DNA of 40,440 nt from Candidatus Krumholzibacteriota bacterium (GCA_024277025.1 JAJRWA010000053.1:1-40440), one strand, 5' to 3'; shown: positions 25,363 to 35,605, numbered from the stretch's first letter. Made by a program: numbers and translations. Notes: generated by a model from the sequence alone, not told the origin.

Positions 25363-26577
25363 TTAAATGACCTCGCTGGCGAAAGCCCAGGCCAGGTAAG
25401 TGCGCGCTTCGGCCGGACTGAAGCCCCGCGTGCGCAGGTAGAACAGCTGCTCGTCCGCCAGTTGTCCGGTGGTCGAACCGTGGCTGCACTTGACGTCGTC
25501 GGCGTAGATCTCCAGGCGCGGAATGCTGTTGACCACCGCGTCATCGGACAGCAGCAGATTGCGATTGGTCTGGTGAGCACTGGTCTGCTGGCTATCCCGG
25601 GCCACCCGGATCAGCCCGTCGAACACGCCGCGTGCCTCACCATCCAGGACACCCTTGTACAATTCGCGCGTCGTGCACCCGGGCGCGTTGTGAGCCACCC
25701 GCGTGCGCAAGTCGAAGCGCTGCCGGCCGCGGCCCATGTACAGGGCGTTCAGGTCGCAGGCGGCCCCGGGGCCGGCCAGTTCGAGGTGTATCTCACGGCG
25801 AGCCAGATGGCCGCCGGTCACGATTTCCCAACTGCGGTAGCGGCTGTCCTGCTGCTGCACGACCTGGGTCCGGCCAAAGTGTTCCCCGGCGGCGGCGCCG
25901 CCGACAAGCTTGATATGGTCGACCCGTGAGCCGACCCCGCAAATCACTTCGGTCAGCGGCTGCTCGATCAGCTTCGACGCGCCTGGTTCGTGCCTTTCGA
26001 TGACCGTCACCTGACAGCCCGCACCCACCTGAACCAGGTTTCGCGTCGGCACCAGACCCGGCTTGCCGGCCAGGTCGTTGATGAAGTGCAGCTCCACGGG
26101 CAGGTCCAGGACGGTGTTGTCGTCCAGTTCCAGACGCAGACCATCCCGCCAGAACAGGGCGTTCAAGGCCACCAGACCAGTCGCTTCCGTCACGGGGAGG
26201 CCACCCAGCTGAGCGGTCTCCCCGCCCGTTGAAAGCGGCTGCACCACAGCGCCGGCCGGCAGCTCGCCGACGTTCGAACGTTCCGGCGCAAAGACGCCGT
26301 TGAGAAAGACCAGGCGATGGGACCGCGCCAACGCGGCTGGTCCCGTCGCTGTCGTTTGGCGCAACCCGCTGACCGGCAACGCCTCACCGCCGGCCAGACC
26401 GCCGGCAGAACCATGCACCCAGGCCTCGTCACCGCGGGTCTCCAGGCCGTGCGCCGCCAGATGGGCCAGCGCCTGCTCGCGCAGGGCGCCATACCGTTGC
26501 CAGGCCGGTTCGGCAGCTTGGCCGCTGCTGAAAACATCCTGATAGATCAGGCTCTTGTCGGGGCTCGCAGTCTTCAC
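25363..26577 (-). CDS. sufD: Fe-S cluster assembly protein SufD, cut short by an in-frame stop
   Basis: The 404-residue product is SufD of the SufBC2D scaffold complex: the N-terminal helical part (QRYGALREQALAHLAAHGLE) is followed by the beta-helix core. The characteristic C-terminal block is CSHGSTTGQLADEQLFYLRTRGFSPAEAR. The reading frame ends at TAA right after FASEVI, where SufD proteins usually continue with one more helix. That helix is present downstream in the same frame (25267-25362). The truncated protein keeps the core and the conserved CSHG motif, so it may still work. ATG 26577 overlaps the sufC stop by four bases. Confidence 0.9.
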   Translation of the reverse strand: MKTASPDKSLIYQDVFSSGQAAEPAWQRYGALREQALAHLAAHGLETRGDEAWVHGSAGGLAGGEALPVSGLRQTTATGPAALARSHRLVFLNGVFAPERSNVGELPAGAVVQPLSTGGETAQLGGLPVTEATGLVALNALFWRDGLRLELDDNTVLDLPVELHFINDLAGKPGLVPTRNLVQVGAGCQVTVIERHEPGASKLIEQPLTEVICGVGSRVDHIKLVGGAAAGEHFGRTQVVQQQDSRYRSWEIVTGGHLARREIHLELAGPGAACDLNALYMGRGRQRFDLRTRVAHNAPGCTTRELYKGVLDGEARGVFDGLIRVARDSQQTSAHQTNRNLLLSDDAVVNSIPRLEIYADDVKCSHGSTTGQLADEQLFYLRTRGFSPAEARTYLAWAFASEVI

Positions 26578-27338
26578 TGCGCCACCTCCCCGGCGGTCAT
26601 GTCTTCCAGCCAGCCATAGCCTGTCTGCTCCAGTTCCGCAGCGAGTTCCTTGCCGCCGGAGCGCACGATGCGGCCGTCGGCCAGCACGTGGACATAGTCA
26701 GGCACGATGTATTCCAGCAGACGCTGGTAGTGGGTGATCAGCAGCACCGACCGGTCCGGCCGGCGCAGCGCGTTCACACCCCGGGAGACGATGCGCAGGG
26801 CGTCGATATCCAGGCCCGAGTCGGTTTCGTCGAGGATGGCCAGGCTGGGCTCGAGCAGCGCCATCTGGAAGCACTCGTTGCGCTTCTTCTCACCGCCGGA
26901 AAAACCCACGTTCAACGAACGGTTCAGCAGGTCCGGATCCAGCTCCATCAGGGCCATCTTGTCCTTGGCCAGTTGGGCGAAATCGAAGGCGTCCAGCTCG
27001 GGCTCGCCCCGGTGCCGGCGCTGGGCGTTGACCGCCGTGCGCAGGAATTTTTCGTTGCTGAAGCCGGGAATCTCGACCGGATACTGAAAGGCCAGGAATA
27101 TCCCTGCGAGCGCCCGCTCGTCGGCGCCGAGTTCCAGCAGATCCCGACCCTGGTAGGTCACCGTGCCCGACGTGACGTCGTAGGCCTCGTTGCCGGCCAG
27201 GACCTGGCTCAGGGTGCTCTTGCCCGAGCCGTTCGGGCCCATGATGGCGTGCACCTCGCCCGGCTTGATTTCCAGGTCGATGCCCTTGAGAATATCCTGG
27301 CCCTGCGTGCCTGCGTACAGGTCTTCAATGCGCAACAT
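26574..27338 (-). CDS. sufC: Fe-S cluster assembly ATPase SufC
   Basis: The 254-residue product is the ABC-type ATPase of the SufBCD complex. It has Walker A GPNGSGKST (34-42), the Q-loop region FLAFQYPVEIPG typical of SufC, the signature LNVGFSGGEKKRNE, Walker B LAILDETDSGLD, and the switch histidine in LLITHYQRLLEYI. The length is normal. ATP hydrolysis changes the SufB-SufD interface during cluster assembly. ATG 27338 has AAGGAG about 9 bases upstream. It lies 24 bases after sufB and overlaps sufD by four bases. Confidence 0.97.
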   Translation of the reverse strand: MLRIEDLYAGTQGQDILKGIDLEIKPGEVHAIMGPNGSGKSTLSQVLAGNEAYDVTSGTVTYQGRDLLELGADERALAGIFLAFQYPVEIPGFSNEKFLRTAVNAQRRHRGEPELDAFDFAQLAKDKMALMELDPDLLNRSLNVGFSGGEKKRNECFQMALLEPSLAILDETDSGLDIDALRIVSRGVNALRRPDRSVLLITHYQRLLEYIVPDYVHVLADGRIVRSGGKELAAELEQTGYGWLEDMTAGEVAQ

Positions 27339-27362
27339 GTCTTCGTTTCTCCTTCAGTCCGG

Positions 27363-28808
<1,446 letters not shown>

Positions 28809-28815
28809 TTCTTCC

Positions 28816-29247
28816 TCACAGGCTTTGCAGGTCCCGGGCAATCGAGCCGGTCATGTTCTGCAGGCTGATTCCCTGCAGCGTGCCAAGCAGCTGCCGGTTG
28901 ATCCAGTTCCAGTTCGGCTTGAGACCGCAGGCAACCTCCAGTTCGCAGGCACAGCCGGATTCCCCGGCGCATTCGGTGACCGCGATCGGGCCTTCGAGGG
29001 CCTCGAACATCTCCGCCAGGCTGATCTGTTCAGGCTGCCGGGCCAGAGTGTAGCCACCGGTCGCACCACGCGTAGACACCAGAAGTTCTCCGCTGGTCAG
29101 CAGCTTCAGAACCTTGCTCACCGTTGGCAGCGGCAGCCCCATGGTCGCCGACAGGTCACGGGCGGTCACCGGCTCCAGGCTGCCCTGCCGCGCCAGGCAG
29201 GTCATCAGCCCGATACCATAATCCGTAAGTTTGGAGACCTTCAACAT
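28816..29247 (-). CDS. Rrf2 family SUF operon regulator
   Basis: The 143-residue product is an Rrf2-type winged-helix regulator of the kind that heads SUF operons (TIGR02944-like, IscR relative). The DNA-binding part is [15 protein letters not shown], then [24 protein letters not shown]. The cluster-binding loop holds C93, C99, C101 and C107 ([19 protein letters not shown]), resembling the three cysteines of IscR. It most likely binds an Fe-S cluster and represses its own operon when clusters are plentiful. The start is ATG 29247. A matching operator is found 44-68 bases upstream of it. Confidence 0.93.
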   Translation of the reverse strand: MLKVSKLTDYGIGLMTCLARQGSLEPVTARDLSATMGLPLPTVSKVLKLLTSGELLVSTRGATGGYTLARQPEQISLAEMFEALEGPIAVTECAGESGCACELEVACGLKPNWNWINRQLLGTLQGISLQNMTGSIARDLQSL

Positions 29248-29290
29248 GACTTAACCAACCGTTCAGCAAGCGTTTGTGCGCCACTCATTC

Positions 29291-29315
29291 ATCTAGTACC
29301 ATTTTAGTACCCTAT
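29291..29315 (-). promoter_or_regulatory. Rrf2/IscR-like operator of the SUF operon
   Basis: On the minus strand the 25-base site has flanks ATA and AT and the core ACTAAAATGGT. This differs by one base from the ACTAAAATAGT form expected of an Rrf2-type (IscR type 1) site. It overlaps the spacer and -10 of the predicted promoter, as expected for repression. Confidence 0.6.
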
Positions 29316-29321
29316 AGGCAA
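29293..29321 (-). promoter_or_regulatory. Candidate promoter of the SUF operon
   Basis: On the minus strand, TTGCCT (29321-29316) and TACTAG (29298-29293) are separated by 17 bases. The hexamers are only fair matches, but the overlap with the operator and the position 46 bases before the rrf2 start support it. Confidence 0.45.
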
Positions 29322-29415
29322 GGGAAACTTAGCTCCGATTCCCTTCCCGCGCAAGAAAAGGCTGAGGAAATCTGATCCTGCCGATTTCCGGGGTTGTTCC
29401 TATGCTGACCAAAGG

Positions 29416-29437
29416 GGGATCAGGCGGCGATGATCCC
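29416..29437 (+). other. Hairpin just upstream of the Tat lipoprotein ribosome site
   Basis: GGGATCA (29416-29422) and TGATCCC (29431-29437) form a perfect 7-base stem with an 8-base loop. It ends 3 bases before the GGGAGG ribosome site at 29441. A second inverted repeat, GGAAATC/GATTTCC (29366-29372, 29383-29389), lies further upstream. They may control or stabilise the leader. Confidence 0.45.
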
Positions 29438-29453
29438 AATGGGAGGACACAGA

Positions 29454-29660
29454 GTGGAACGACGCACGTTTATCCGTAATGCCGGTTTGGTGACCACCTG
29501 GGCGGGAATCAGTGTGATTCTGCACGGCTGCAGCGATGACGACCCGGTAGCCCCCGCAGCCGGCGCCGGCAGTATCGTCGACCGGATCGGTGCCGGCGCC
29601 CGGGTGCAGGTTCTCAGCAGCAGCAACAGTGGCCACTCACACACGGTCACTTTCAACTGA
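29454..29660 (+). CDS. Small Tat-type lipoprotein with His-containing C-terminus
   Basis: The 68-residue product starts with a twin-arginine motif ([11 protein letters not shown]), a hydrophobic stretch and a lipobox-like ILHGC, so it is probably exported folded and lipidated. After the cysteine come SDDDPVAP and a short alanine/glycine linker. The conserved-looking end is [21 protein letters not shown] 29454 is chosen because GGAGG stands 7 bases upstream; an ATG at 29430 would add 8 residues before the arginines. The family is not recognised. The GHSHTVTF end suggests a metal or redox-ligand tail, but this is inference. It is divergent from the SUF operon. Confidence 0.65.
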   Translation: MERRTFIRNAGLVTTWAGISVILHGCSDDDPVAPAAGAGSIVDRIGAGARVQVLSSSNSGHSHTVTFN

Positions 29661-29671
29661 CCGGCAAGGAA

Positions 29672-29700
29672 ACGGCCCGCCTCCACTGGAGACGGGCCGT
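29672..29700. terminator. Bidirectional terminator between Tat lipoprotein and pyrophosphatase genes
   Basis: ACGGCCCG (29672-29679) pairs with CGGGCCGT (29693-29700). After one mismatch, an inner CTCC/GGAG stem closes a 3-base loop. On the minus strand TTTCCTT follows, suited to ending hppA transcripts; on the plus strand only a weak T content follows. Confidence 0.75.
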
Positions 29701-29732
29701 CACTTGCACACAGAGCCAAGCTCAACCGGCTG

Positions 29733-31775
29733 TTACCGGACGAGCATCGGCGCGATCACCACGCTGATGACGGACATCAGCTTGATCAGGATATTCAGGC
29801 TCGGGCCCGACGTGTCCTTGAACGGATCGCCGACGGTGTCGCCAACGACGGCCGCGTGGTGGGCATCACTGCCCTTGCCCCCGAAGTGGCCACCCTCGAT
29901 ATGCTTCTTGGCGTTGTCCCAGGCACCACCGGCGTTGGACTGGAACAGGGCCAGCAGCACACCGGTCGCCGTCACGCCCGCCAGCATGCCACCCAGCATT
30001 TCCGGCCCGGCAATGAAACCGACCAGCACCGGCGCCAACACGGCGATCATGCCGGGCACGATCATTTCCTTGATCGCGGCGGCCGTCGAGATATCCACGC
30101 AGCGACGGAAGTCGGCCTCGGCCTTGCCTTCCATCAGGCCGGGGATCTCCCGGAACTGCCGGCGCACTTCCTCGATCATGCTGAAAGCGGCGCGGCCCAC
30201 GGCGTCCATGGCGAAACTGCTGAACAGGAACGGCAGCATCGAGCCAAAGAACAGACCGACCAGCACCGTCGGATTCAACAGATCGATGCTTTCGAGGCCG
30301 ACAATGTGCTGATAGGCACTGAACATGGCCAGCGCCGTCAGGGCGGCCGAGCCAATGGCAAAACCCTTGCCGATCGCGGCAGTCGTATTGCCCACAGCAT
30401 CCAGTTTGTCGGTGCGCTTGCGCACCTCCTCGCCCAGTCCGGCCATCTCGCTGATGCCGCCGGCGTTGTCGGCGATCGGGCCGTAGGCGTCCACGGCGAG
30501 TTGAATGCCGGTGGTCGAGAGCATACCCAGCGCCGCGATGGCGATGCCGTACAGGCCGGCGTACTTGAAGGACACCAGAATCACGATACCCAGCACGATG
30601 ATCGGCAGAGCCGTCGACTGCATGCCCAGGCCCAGACCGCTGATGATGTTGGTCGCCGCACCGGTCTCACTGGCCCGGGCGATGCCCAGCACCGGCTTGC
30701 GGTCCTCAGCGGTGTAATATTCGGTGATCATGCCGATGGCGATTCCACCGGCCAGGCCGACGATCGTGGCCAGGAACACGCCCATGGGCGTGAAGGTCTG
30801 TCCGTGGAAGACCCACTCGGCGGGCAGCATCTGCTGGATCACGAAGTAGGAAAGAACCATCATGATGCCACCGGCGCCGAAGGTACCGATGTTCAGGGCC
30901 GCCTGAGGATTGCCACCCTCCTTGGTGCGCACGAAGAAGGTTCCGATAATCGAGACCACAATGCCGGCCGCAGCGAGCACCAGCGGCAACAGCACCGCGT
31001 TGATGTTCCCGGGCAGGAAGGCCACACCCAGAATCATCGAGCCCACGATCGAGCCCACATAGCTCTCGAACAGGTCGGCGCCCATGCCGGCCACGTCACC
31101 CACGTTATCGCCCACATTGTCGGCAATCACGGCGGGATTGCGCGGGTCGTCTTCCGGAATCCCGGCTTCGACCTTACCGACCAGATCAGCGCCCACATCG
31201 GCCGCCTTGGTGTAGATGCCGCCGCCCACGCGGGCGAACAGGGCGATCGAACTGGCGCCCAGCGAGAAGCCGGAAATCACCTGAATGACGCGCTCGGTTC
31301 CCCAGGCATCACCGTAGAGCTTCATGTAGACCAGATAGAGCAGGCTGAGGCCGAGCACGCCCAGGCCCACGACCACCATGCCCATGACCGCGCCACCGCT
31401 GAAGGCCACCGCCAACGCCTTGTTCAGGCTGGTGCGGGCCGCACTGGTAGTGCGCACATTGGCCAGCGTCGCGATGCGCATGCCGAAGTAGCCGGCCAGC
31501 CCGGAAGCCACGGCACCCAGCACGAAGGACACGCCGATCAGCCAGTGGGAACTGGCGACATTGGCATTGCCCACGGCCAGCATCACACCGACAATCGCCA
31601 CGAATACGGCGAGCACACGGTACTCTCGGCTCAGGAACGCCATGGCGCCTTCCTGGATGTGACCGGCAATCCTCTGCATGTTTTCGTCACCGGCATCCTG
31701 CCCCTTGACCCACTGGGCCTTGAACAGGGCAAAAACGAGCGCCAGCACACCGGCGGCGGGGATGAGATAAATCAC
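29733..31775 (-). CDS. hppA: Membrane-bound ion-translocating pyrophosphatase
   Basis: The 680-residue product is an integral membrane pyrophosphatase with about 16 membrane spans. It hydrolyses pyrophosphate and pumps H+ and/or Na+. Substrate-binding acidic motifs include [38 protein letters not shown] and the C-terminal [18 protein letters not shown]. The K+-dependence site reads [10 protein letters not shown] (A466) where K+-independent enzymes have Lys, so this is a K+-dependent type. Whether it moves Na+ or H+ I cannot decide. GTG 31775 has AGGAGG 6 bases upstream. It is bounded by terminators on both sides and so is monocistronic. Confidence 0.96.
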   Translation of the reverse strand: MIYLIPAAGVLALVFALFKAQWVKGQDAGDENMQRIAGHIQEGAMAFLSREYRVLAVFVAIVGVMLAVGNANVASSHWLIGVSFVLGAVASGLAGYFGMRIATLANVRTTSAARTSLNKALAVAFSGGAVMGMVVVGLGVLGLSLLYLVYMKLYGDAWGTERVIQVISGFSLGASSIALFARVGGGIYTKAADVGADLVGKVEAGIPEDDPRNPAVIADNVGDNVGDVAGMGADLFESYVGSIVGSMILGVAFLPGNINAVLLPLVLAAAGIVVSIIGTFFVRTKEGGNPQAALNIGTFGAGGIMMVLSYFVIQQMLPAEWVFHGQTFTPMGVFLATIVGLAGGIAIGMITEYYTAEDRKPVLGIARASETGAATNIISGLGLGMQSTALPIIVLGIVILVSFKYAGLYGIAIAALGMLSTTGIQLAVDAYGPIADNAGGISEMAGLGEEVRKRTDKLDAVGNTTAAIGKGFAIGSAALTALAMFSAYQHIVGLESIDLLNPTVLVGLFFGSMLPFLFSSFAMDAVGRAAFSMIEEVRRQFREIPGLMEGKAEADFRRCVDISTAAAIKEMIVPGMIAVLAPVLVGFIAGPEMLGGMLAGVTATGVLLALFQSNAGGAWDNAKKHIEGGHFGGKGSDAHHAAVVGDTVGDPFKDTSGPSLNILIKLMSVISVVIAPMLVR

Positions 31776-31853
31776 ACTTTTCCTCCTGCAGGAAATTGAA
31801 GCACGGGGTGGTCAATGTCGGATCACCGGCGCGGAAGACCCGCCTGCGAATCC

Positions 31854-31889
31854 TAAAAGAGCAGACGCCCGCGAAGAAACGTCTGCTCT
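31854..31889 (-). terminator. Rho-independent terminator of the fumarase-wzz-FKBP unit
   Basis: On the minus strand AGAGCAGACG (31889-31880) and CGTCTGCTCT (31867-31858) form a perfect 10-base stem with a 12-base loop. The end of the arm runs directly into TTTTAGG. It lies 72 bases after the FKBP stop and before hppA. Confidence 0.85.
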
Positions 31890-31961
31890 GAAATCGGACA
31901 AATTCTAGCAGAACCAACCGGCCAAAGCAAGGCTTAACCGGGGAAACTTGCGGCAAACAAA

Positions 31962-32735
31962 CTATTTGCCATCAATTCCAACCAGTTCCACGTCAAAGCA
32001 AAGGGTCGCATTGCCCGGGATCTTCGGCGGATTGCCTTGCTTGCCATAGGCCATGATCGGTGGAATGATCAGGCGCGCTTTAGTCCCGACCTTCATGCCC
32101 TCCAGGCCCATATCCCAGCCCGGGATCACCATGCCGGCGCCCAGGGTGAACTTGTAGGGCACGCCGCGACTGAGAGAAGAGTCGAACTCTTCGCCCTTCG
32201 CACCGTTCTCCCAGACCCAGCCGGTGTAGTCCACACTGATCTGGTCGCCAAGTTCGGCGACCGGGCCGGAGCCCTCGCTGAGGACCTCGGTGTCCACGGT
32301 CCCGATGCTCTCGATCTCGATATCAAAAAACAGCGTGGCCGCCGGCGGAATCACCGGCGGGTGGCCCTTCTCGCCGTAAGCGTACTCCGGCGCGATGATC
32401 AGGCTGCGCTTGCCCCCGACGTGCATGCCGGGCACGCCGCGCTCCCAGCCCGAGATCACCATGCTGCGGCCCAGCGGGAAGGCGATGGGCTCGCCGCGGT
32501 CGTAGGAAGAATCGAACTTGTCGCCCTTCTTGCCGTCTTCATAGATATAACCCGCGTAATGAGCCACGATGAAATCGTCAGCCTGGACTTCGGGGCCCTG
32601 GCCGAGGGTCGAATCCACATAACTCAGGCCAGGTGTGATCTCGGTCAGGCCTACTTCCTCTTCACTATTGCAGCCGGCCAGGCCGATCCCGATGATCAGC
32701 ACTCCCGCCAGCATCAACAAATTAACATTACGCAT
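31962..32735 (-). CDS. Lipoprotein with two FKBP-type peptidyl-prolyl isomerase domains
   Basis: The 257-residue product begins with a lipoprotein signal (MRNVNLLMLAGVLIIGIGLAGC). It carries two FKBP domains (about 48-145 and 152-257), each with the pattern VHYxGY, GxxFDSSxxRGxP, VIxGWxxG and the final YGxxGxPPxIPxxATLxFDIE. These enzymes speed cis-trans isomerisation of proline bonds during folding, here outside the cytoplasm at a membrane. The start is ATG 32735, with GGGAAG 6 bases upstream; an upstream in-frame start would overlap the Wzz-like gene. The second domain keeps the aromatic pocket residues (YTGWVW, FTLG, VIPGW). Two tandem domains in one lipoprotein are uncommon but known. Confidence 0.92.
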   Translation of the reverse strand: MRNVNLLMLAGVLIIGIGLAGCNSEEEVGLTEITPGLSYVDSTLGQGPEVQADDFIVAHYAGYIYEDGKKGDKFDSSYDRGEPIAFPLGRSMVISGWERGVPGMHVGGKRSLIIAPEYAYGEKGHPPVIPPAATLFFDIEIESIGTVDTEVLSEGSGPVAELGDQISVDYTGWVWENGAKGEEFDSSLSRGVPYKFTLGAGMVIPGWDMGLEGMKVGTKARLIIPPIMAYGKQGNPPKIPGNATLCFDVELVGIDGK

Positions 32736-32751
32736 GGTCTTCCCTTCGCTC

Positions 32752-34065
32752 TCAGGCATTCGGATTGCGGGACGCGGTGATCGCTTCCCGGTTATTGCGG
32801 ATGTATTCCCAGACCAGGACCACGAACAGGGACCCGAAGAAAGCCAGGACGGTCAGGATCACGGCCGCCCGTTTCTTGCGGGGCCGCACCGGCTTGTCAG
32901 AAACCGAAATCGTACCGACACGCTCCAGCGGTGAGATCAATTCGACCTTCACCTGCTCGGTCTCCAACTCGTTCTTCAACACGTCGCGCTCGTGCGGCAG
33001 ATCCTTGGCCAGCGTGATATTCAAGTCCGTGATCTTCTGCCGGACGTCCTCTTTCTTCTTGGAGATCTGGATCTTCTGCAGCAAGCGGATACGCTCGATT
33101 TCCAGTTTATTGGTCGTGATGCGGGCCGTCAGGCTGTCGGCGTGCACGGTCTGCTCGCTGATGAAGGTCGTCAGATCGTTGACCGTCAACAACAGATCCC
33201 CCACCCGGCCGGCCTGCTCGCGAGTGGCCGTCTGCTTGAGGACCTCGACGACCGGATCTGCGCCGGTGCCAGCGGTACCGCCGGCGCGGCCGGACTGTTC
33301 CTGTCCCAGCGCCACCGTCAACACCTTCTCGGCTTCGGACAGCCGGCGCCTGGCCGTGGCCACGTCCGCCCGGGCCGTCTTGACCGCCTCGGCGATCCAG
33401 ATATTGTCCGCTTCGCGGGTCTTCAGATCAATCTCGAGTTCCTGTTCCTCCAGATCGATGATCGTCAACTCACGTTCCTGTTGGGCGATCTCCAGATCGA
33501 TCCGCTCCGCCTTGGCGTCGACCAGTTCGATGTCCCGCCGGAGCTTGCGCATCATTGATCGTCCGCGGCGCAGCGTCAGGTGCAGCGAACTGCCCATACT
33601 GTCAGCCATGGCCTGCCGATTGAAACCGATGATGGCCTCATCCAGAGTGGCGACGGCCAGCGACGGGCTGCGCGCCAGGTTCGTCAGGGTGATCACGTCG
33701 CCGCCCGCGACGAAATTCAGACTCGGAACAAAAGTCGCGTCGATGACCGGTGCTGTCTTCATCCCCTTGAACTCCGGCATCGTCTTGAATTCTTTCCAAT
33801 ACAGACGACTGGCAAACCAGTTGGTGATATCCTCCAGCGCCCACTCGCGATTGGGCAGGCCATCGGGCCGGTAGCTGACCACGCCCGGCCGCACCTGGGC
33901 CGTGGCCCGATAAAGCGGCTTAACGATGACGCCGTAGCCGATGCCCGCGACCAGCCCCAGCAGAGTCAGCCCGGCAATGACCAACCGCCCCCGGTAGAAG
34001 ATGTTGAGCAACCCGGGAAGGGTCAGCAAGCCACCGTCGTCGTACGAATTCTGATTGTCGTTCAA
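32752..34065 (-). CDS. Wzz-like chain-length determinant / polysaccharide co-polymerase-like protein
   Basis: The 437-residue product has a membrane span near each end (about 27-49 and 402-424) with a large periplasmic part between, as in Wzz and related polysaccharide co-polymerases. After the first span comes VKPLYRATAQVRPG, typical of the family. Residues about 175-375 are long charged helices, probably coiled coil (LVDAKAERIDLEIAQQEREL). The C-terminal SPLERVGTISVSDKPVRPRKK resembles the Wzz motif before the second span. No kinase domain follows. No glycan genes neighbour it, so a role in polysaccharide export or length control is only inferred. It starts 17 bases after the fumarase beta gene. 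Confidence 0.75.
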   Translation of the reverse strand: MNDNQNSYDDGGLLTLPGLLNIFYRGRLVIAGLTLLGLVAGIGYGVIVKPLYRATAQVRPGVVSYRPDGLPNREWALEDITNWFASRLYWKEFKTMPEFKGMKTAPVIDATFVPSLNFVAGGDVITLTNLARSPSLAVATLDEAIIGFNRQAMADSMGSSLHLTLRRGRSMMRKLRRDIELVDAKAERIDLEIAQQERELTIIDLEEQELEIDLKTREADNIWIAEAVKTARADVATARRRLSEAEKVLTVALGQEQSGRAGGTAGTGADPVVEVLKQTATREQAGRVGDLLLTVNDLTTFISEQTVHADSLTARITTNKLEIERIRLLQKIQISKKKEDVRQKITDLNITLAKDLPHERDVLKNELETEQVKVELISPLERVGTISVSDKPVRPRKKRAAVILTVLAFFGSLFVVLVWEYIRNNREAITASRNPNA

Positions 34066-34082
34066 GTCCTGCTCCTTCAGGC

Positions 34083-34649
34083 TCAGCCCAGTATATCCTT
34101 GAGCCGGTCGCTCGACGCGGCCAGGACCTGATCATGCAGTGAATTCCCGTGGGAGTCCATGGTAACCACGACAGGAAACCGCTCCACCTGGAATTCCCAG
34201 ATGGCCTCGGGCGAGCCGAACTTCTCGGCCAGGTGAACATTCGGCACGTCAACCACCCGTTCGGCCAGAACCTGGGCCGCGCCGCCGACAGCGTGAAAAT
34301 ACACCGCGCCGACTTTCTGGCAGTATTTCAGGGTCTTGGGCCCCATGCCGCCCTTGCCGATCACCGCGCGGATGCCATACTGCTCCATCAGTGGTCCCTG
34401 GTAGGGCTCTTCCCGGATGCTCGTGGTCGGCCCGGCGGCCTTGACGACCCACTTGCCCTTCTCCTTCACCACGACCGGGCCGCAGTGATAGATGATACTG
34501 TCCTTCAGGTCCACCGGCGGTTTGCCGCCGTCGTGCAGGTACTTGTGCACGGCGTCGCGGCCGGTGTAGATCAGGCCCGTGATCTCGACCTTGTCGCCAA
34601 CCTTCAGGGCCCGGATTTTCTCTTCCGTAAACGGTGCTTCGAGCAACAT
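34083..34649 (-). CDS. Fumarate hydratase class I, beta subunit
   Basis: The 188-residue product is the C-terminal-type subunit of two-subunit class I hydro-lyase (fumarase/tartrate dehydratase). It has GLIYTGRDAVHKYL, YHCGPVVVKEKGKWVVKAAGPTTSIR and IGKGGMGPKTL, then AQVLAERVVDVPNVHLAEKFGSPEAIWEF. The GPTTSIRE block helps bind substrate. It pairs with the alpha subunit encoded 11 bases upstream. ATG 34649 has AGGAGG about 7 bases before it. Substrate (fumarate versus tartrate) is not proven; no other TCA genes are nearby, and the class I split form is common in anaerobic or microaerophilic bacteria. Confidence 0.92.
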   Translation of the reverse strand: MLLEAPFTEEKIRALKVGDKVEITGLIYTGRDAVHKYLHDGGKPPVDLKDSIIYHCGPVVVKEKGKWVVKAAGPTTSIREEPYQGPLMEQYGIRAVIGKGGMGPKTLKYCQKVGAVYFHAVGGAAQVLAERVVDVPNVHLAEKFGSPEAIWEFQVERFPVVVTMDSHGNSLHDQVLAASSDRLKDILG

Positions 34650-34660
34650 CTGCCGACCTC

Positions 34661-35551
34661 CTAGGATTCGTAGAGCCAACGCGAGATCTTCCCGCCTTCG
34701 CCCATCTGGAAACCATTGCGCCGGAAGGCCCAGCACATGTACGCCACGGACACGAAGAAAGACGCGGGCACCCGGTTGCGGTGCGTGATCTTCACGCCCA
34801 GCAAGGTGGTCTCGCCGCCGAAGCCCATCGGGCCGATGCCCAGGCTGTTGGCTTCCTTCATGATCTGTCGCTCGAGTTTGGCCAGACGCTTGTCGTCGTT
34901 CTTGTCGTCCAGCAGGCGGAAGAGCGTTTCCTTGGCCGCCACGTAGCCCGAACCGCGGTCGCCGCCGACACACACACCGAGGATGCCGGGCCCGCAGCCC
35001 TTGCCCTGGGCGTTGACCACCGCGTCCAACAGGCAGCGGCGCACACCCTCGAGATCACGCCCGGCGCCGATCCGGTTGTCCGGCAGGCTGTACTGGGCGC
35101 TCATGTTCTCGGAGCCGCCGCCCTTGAGCATCATCTTCACGGTCAGGGACTTGCCCTTGGCCGGATGGAAATGGTAGGCCGGATTGCCGGGCCCCAGGTT
35201 GTTGCCCGAGTTCACGCCGGTGATCGAATCGACCGAGTTCTGGCGCAGATAGCCGACCTTGGTCGCCTTGACCACGGCCCGCTCGTAGGTCTTGCGGAAC
35301 GTCTTCTCGTCGCACCACGACGGCAGTTCCGCGTAGCAGATGATCGTGCCGGTGTCCTGGCAGATCGGCAGCGAGTTGACCTTCGCCATGCCGATGTTGT
35401 CGCTGATCACCTGCAGGGCGTACTGCCCCGAAGAATCCTTCTTTTCCTTCCGCAGGCCCTTGGCTATGGCCTGCTTCACGTCACCCGGCAGCTCGGCCGA
35501 GGTGCGGCGGATCAGTTCCAGCAGGTTGGCCTGCAGGATCTTGGTCTCCAT
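34661..35551 (-). CDS. Fumarate hydratase class I, alpha subunit
   Basis: The 296-residue product binds the 4Fe-4S cluster of class I fumarase, which hydrates fumarate to malate. Conserved blocks are LPICQDTGTIICYAELP (first cluster cysteine), GSENMSAQYSL, GKGCGPGILGVCVGGDRGSG (second) and RNGFQMGEGGKISRW at the end. The length fits the alpha subunit (about 280). ATG 35551 is used, with AAGGAG about 7 bases upstream, and begins the conserved METKILQANLLELIRR; the longer frame upstream has no conserved sequence. The cluster is oxygen-sensitive and would depend on Fe-S assembly. It leads the probable four-gene unit to the FKBP gene. Confidence 0.93.
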   Translation of the reverse strand: METKILQANLLELIRRTSAELPGDVKQAIAKGLRKEKKDSSGQYALQVISDNIGMAKVNSLPICQDTGTIICYAELPSWCDEKTFRKTYERAVVKATKVGYLRQNSVDSITGVNSGNNLGPGNPAYHFHPAKGKSLTVKMMLKGGGSENMSAQYSLPDNRIGAGRDLEGVRRCLLDAVVNAQGKGCGPGILGVCVGGDRGSGYVAAKETLFRLLDDKNDDKRLAKLERQIMKEANSLGIGPMGFGGETTLLGVKITHRNRVPASFFVSVAYMCWAFRRNGFQMGEGGKISRWLYES

Positions 35552-35605
35552 GGTGGCTCCTTGGTATGCAGAGGGGCTGAGCACTGTGAAATGGCTCTCA
35601 ACAGC

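Noticed and set aside
29856..31799. Long plus-strand open frame across hppA
   Set aside because: It is antisense to a well-conserved pyrophosphatase; the His/Asp/Gln-rich product is a shadow.
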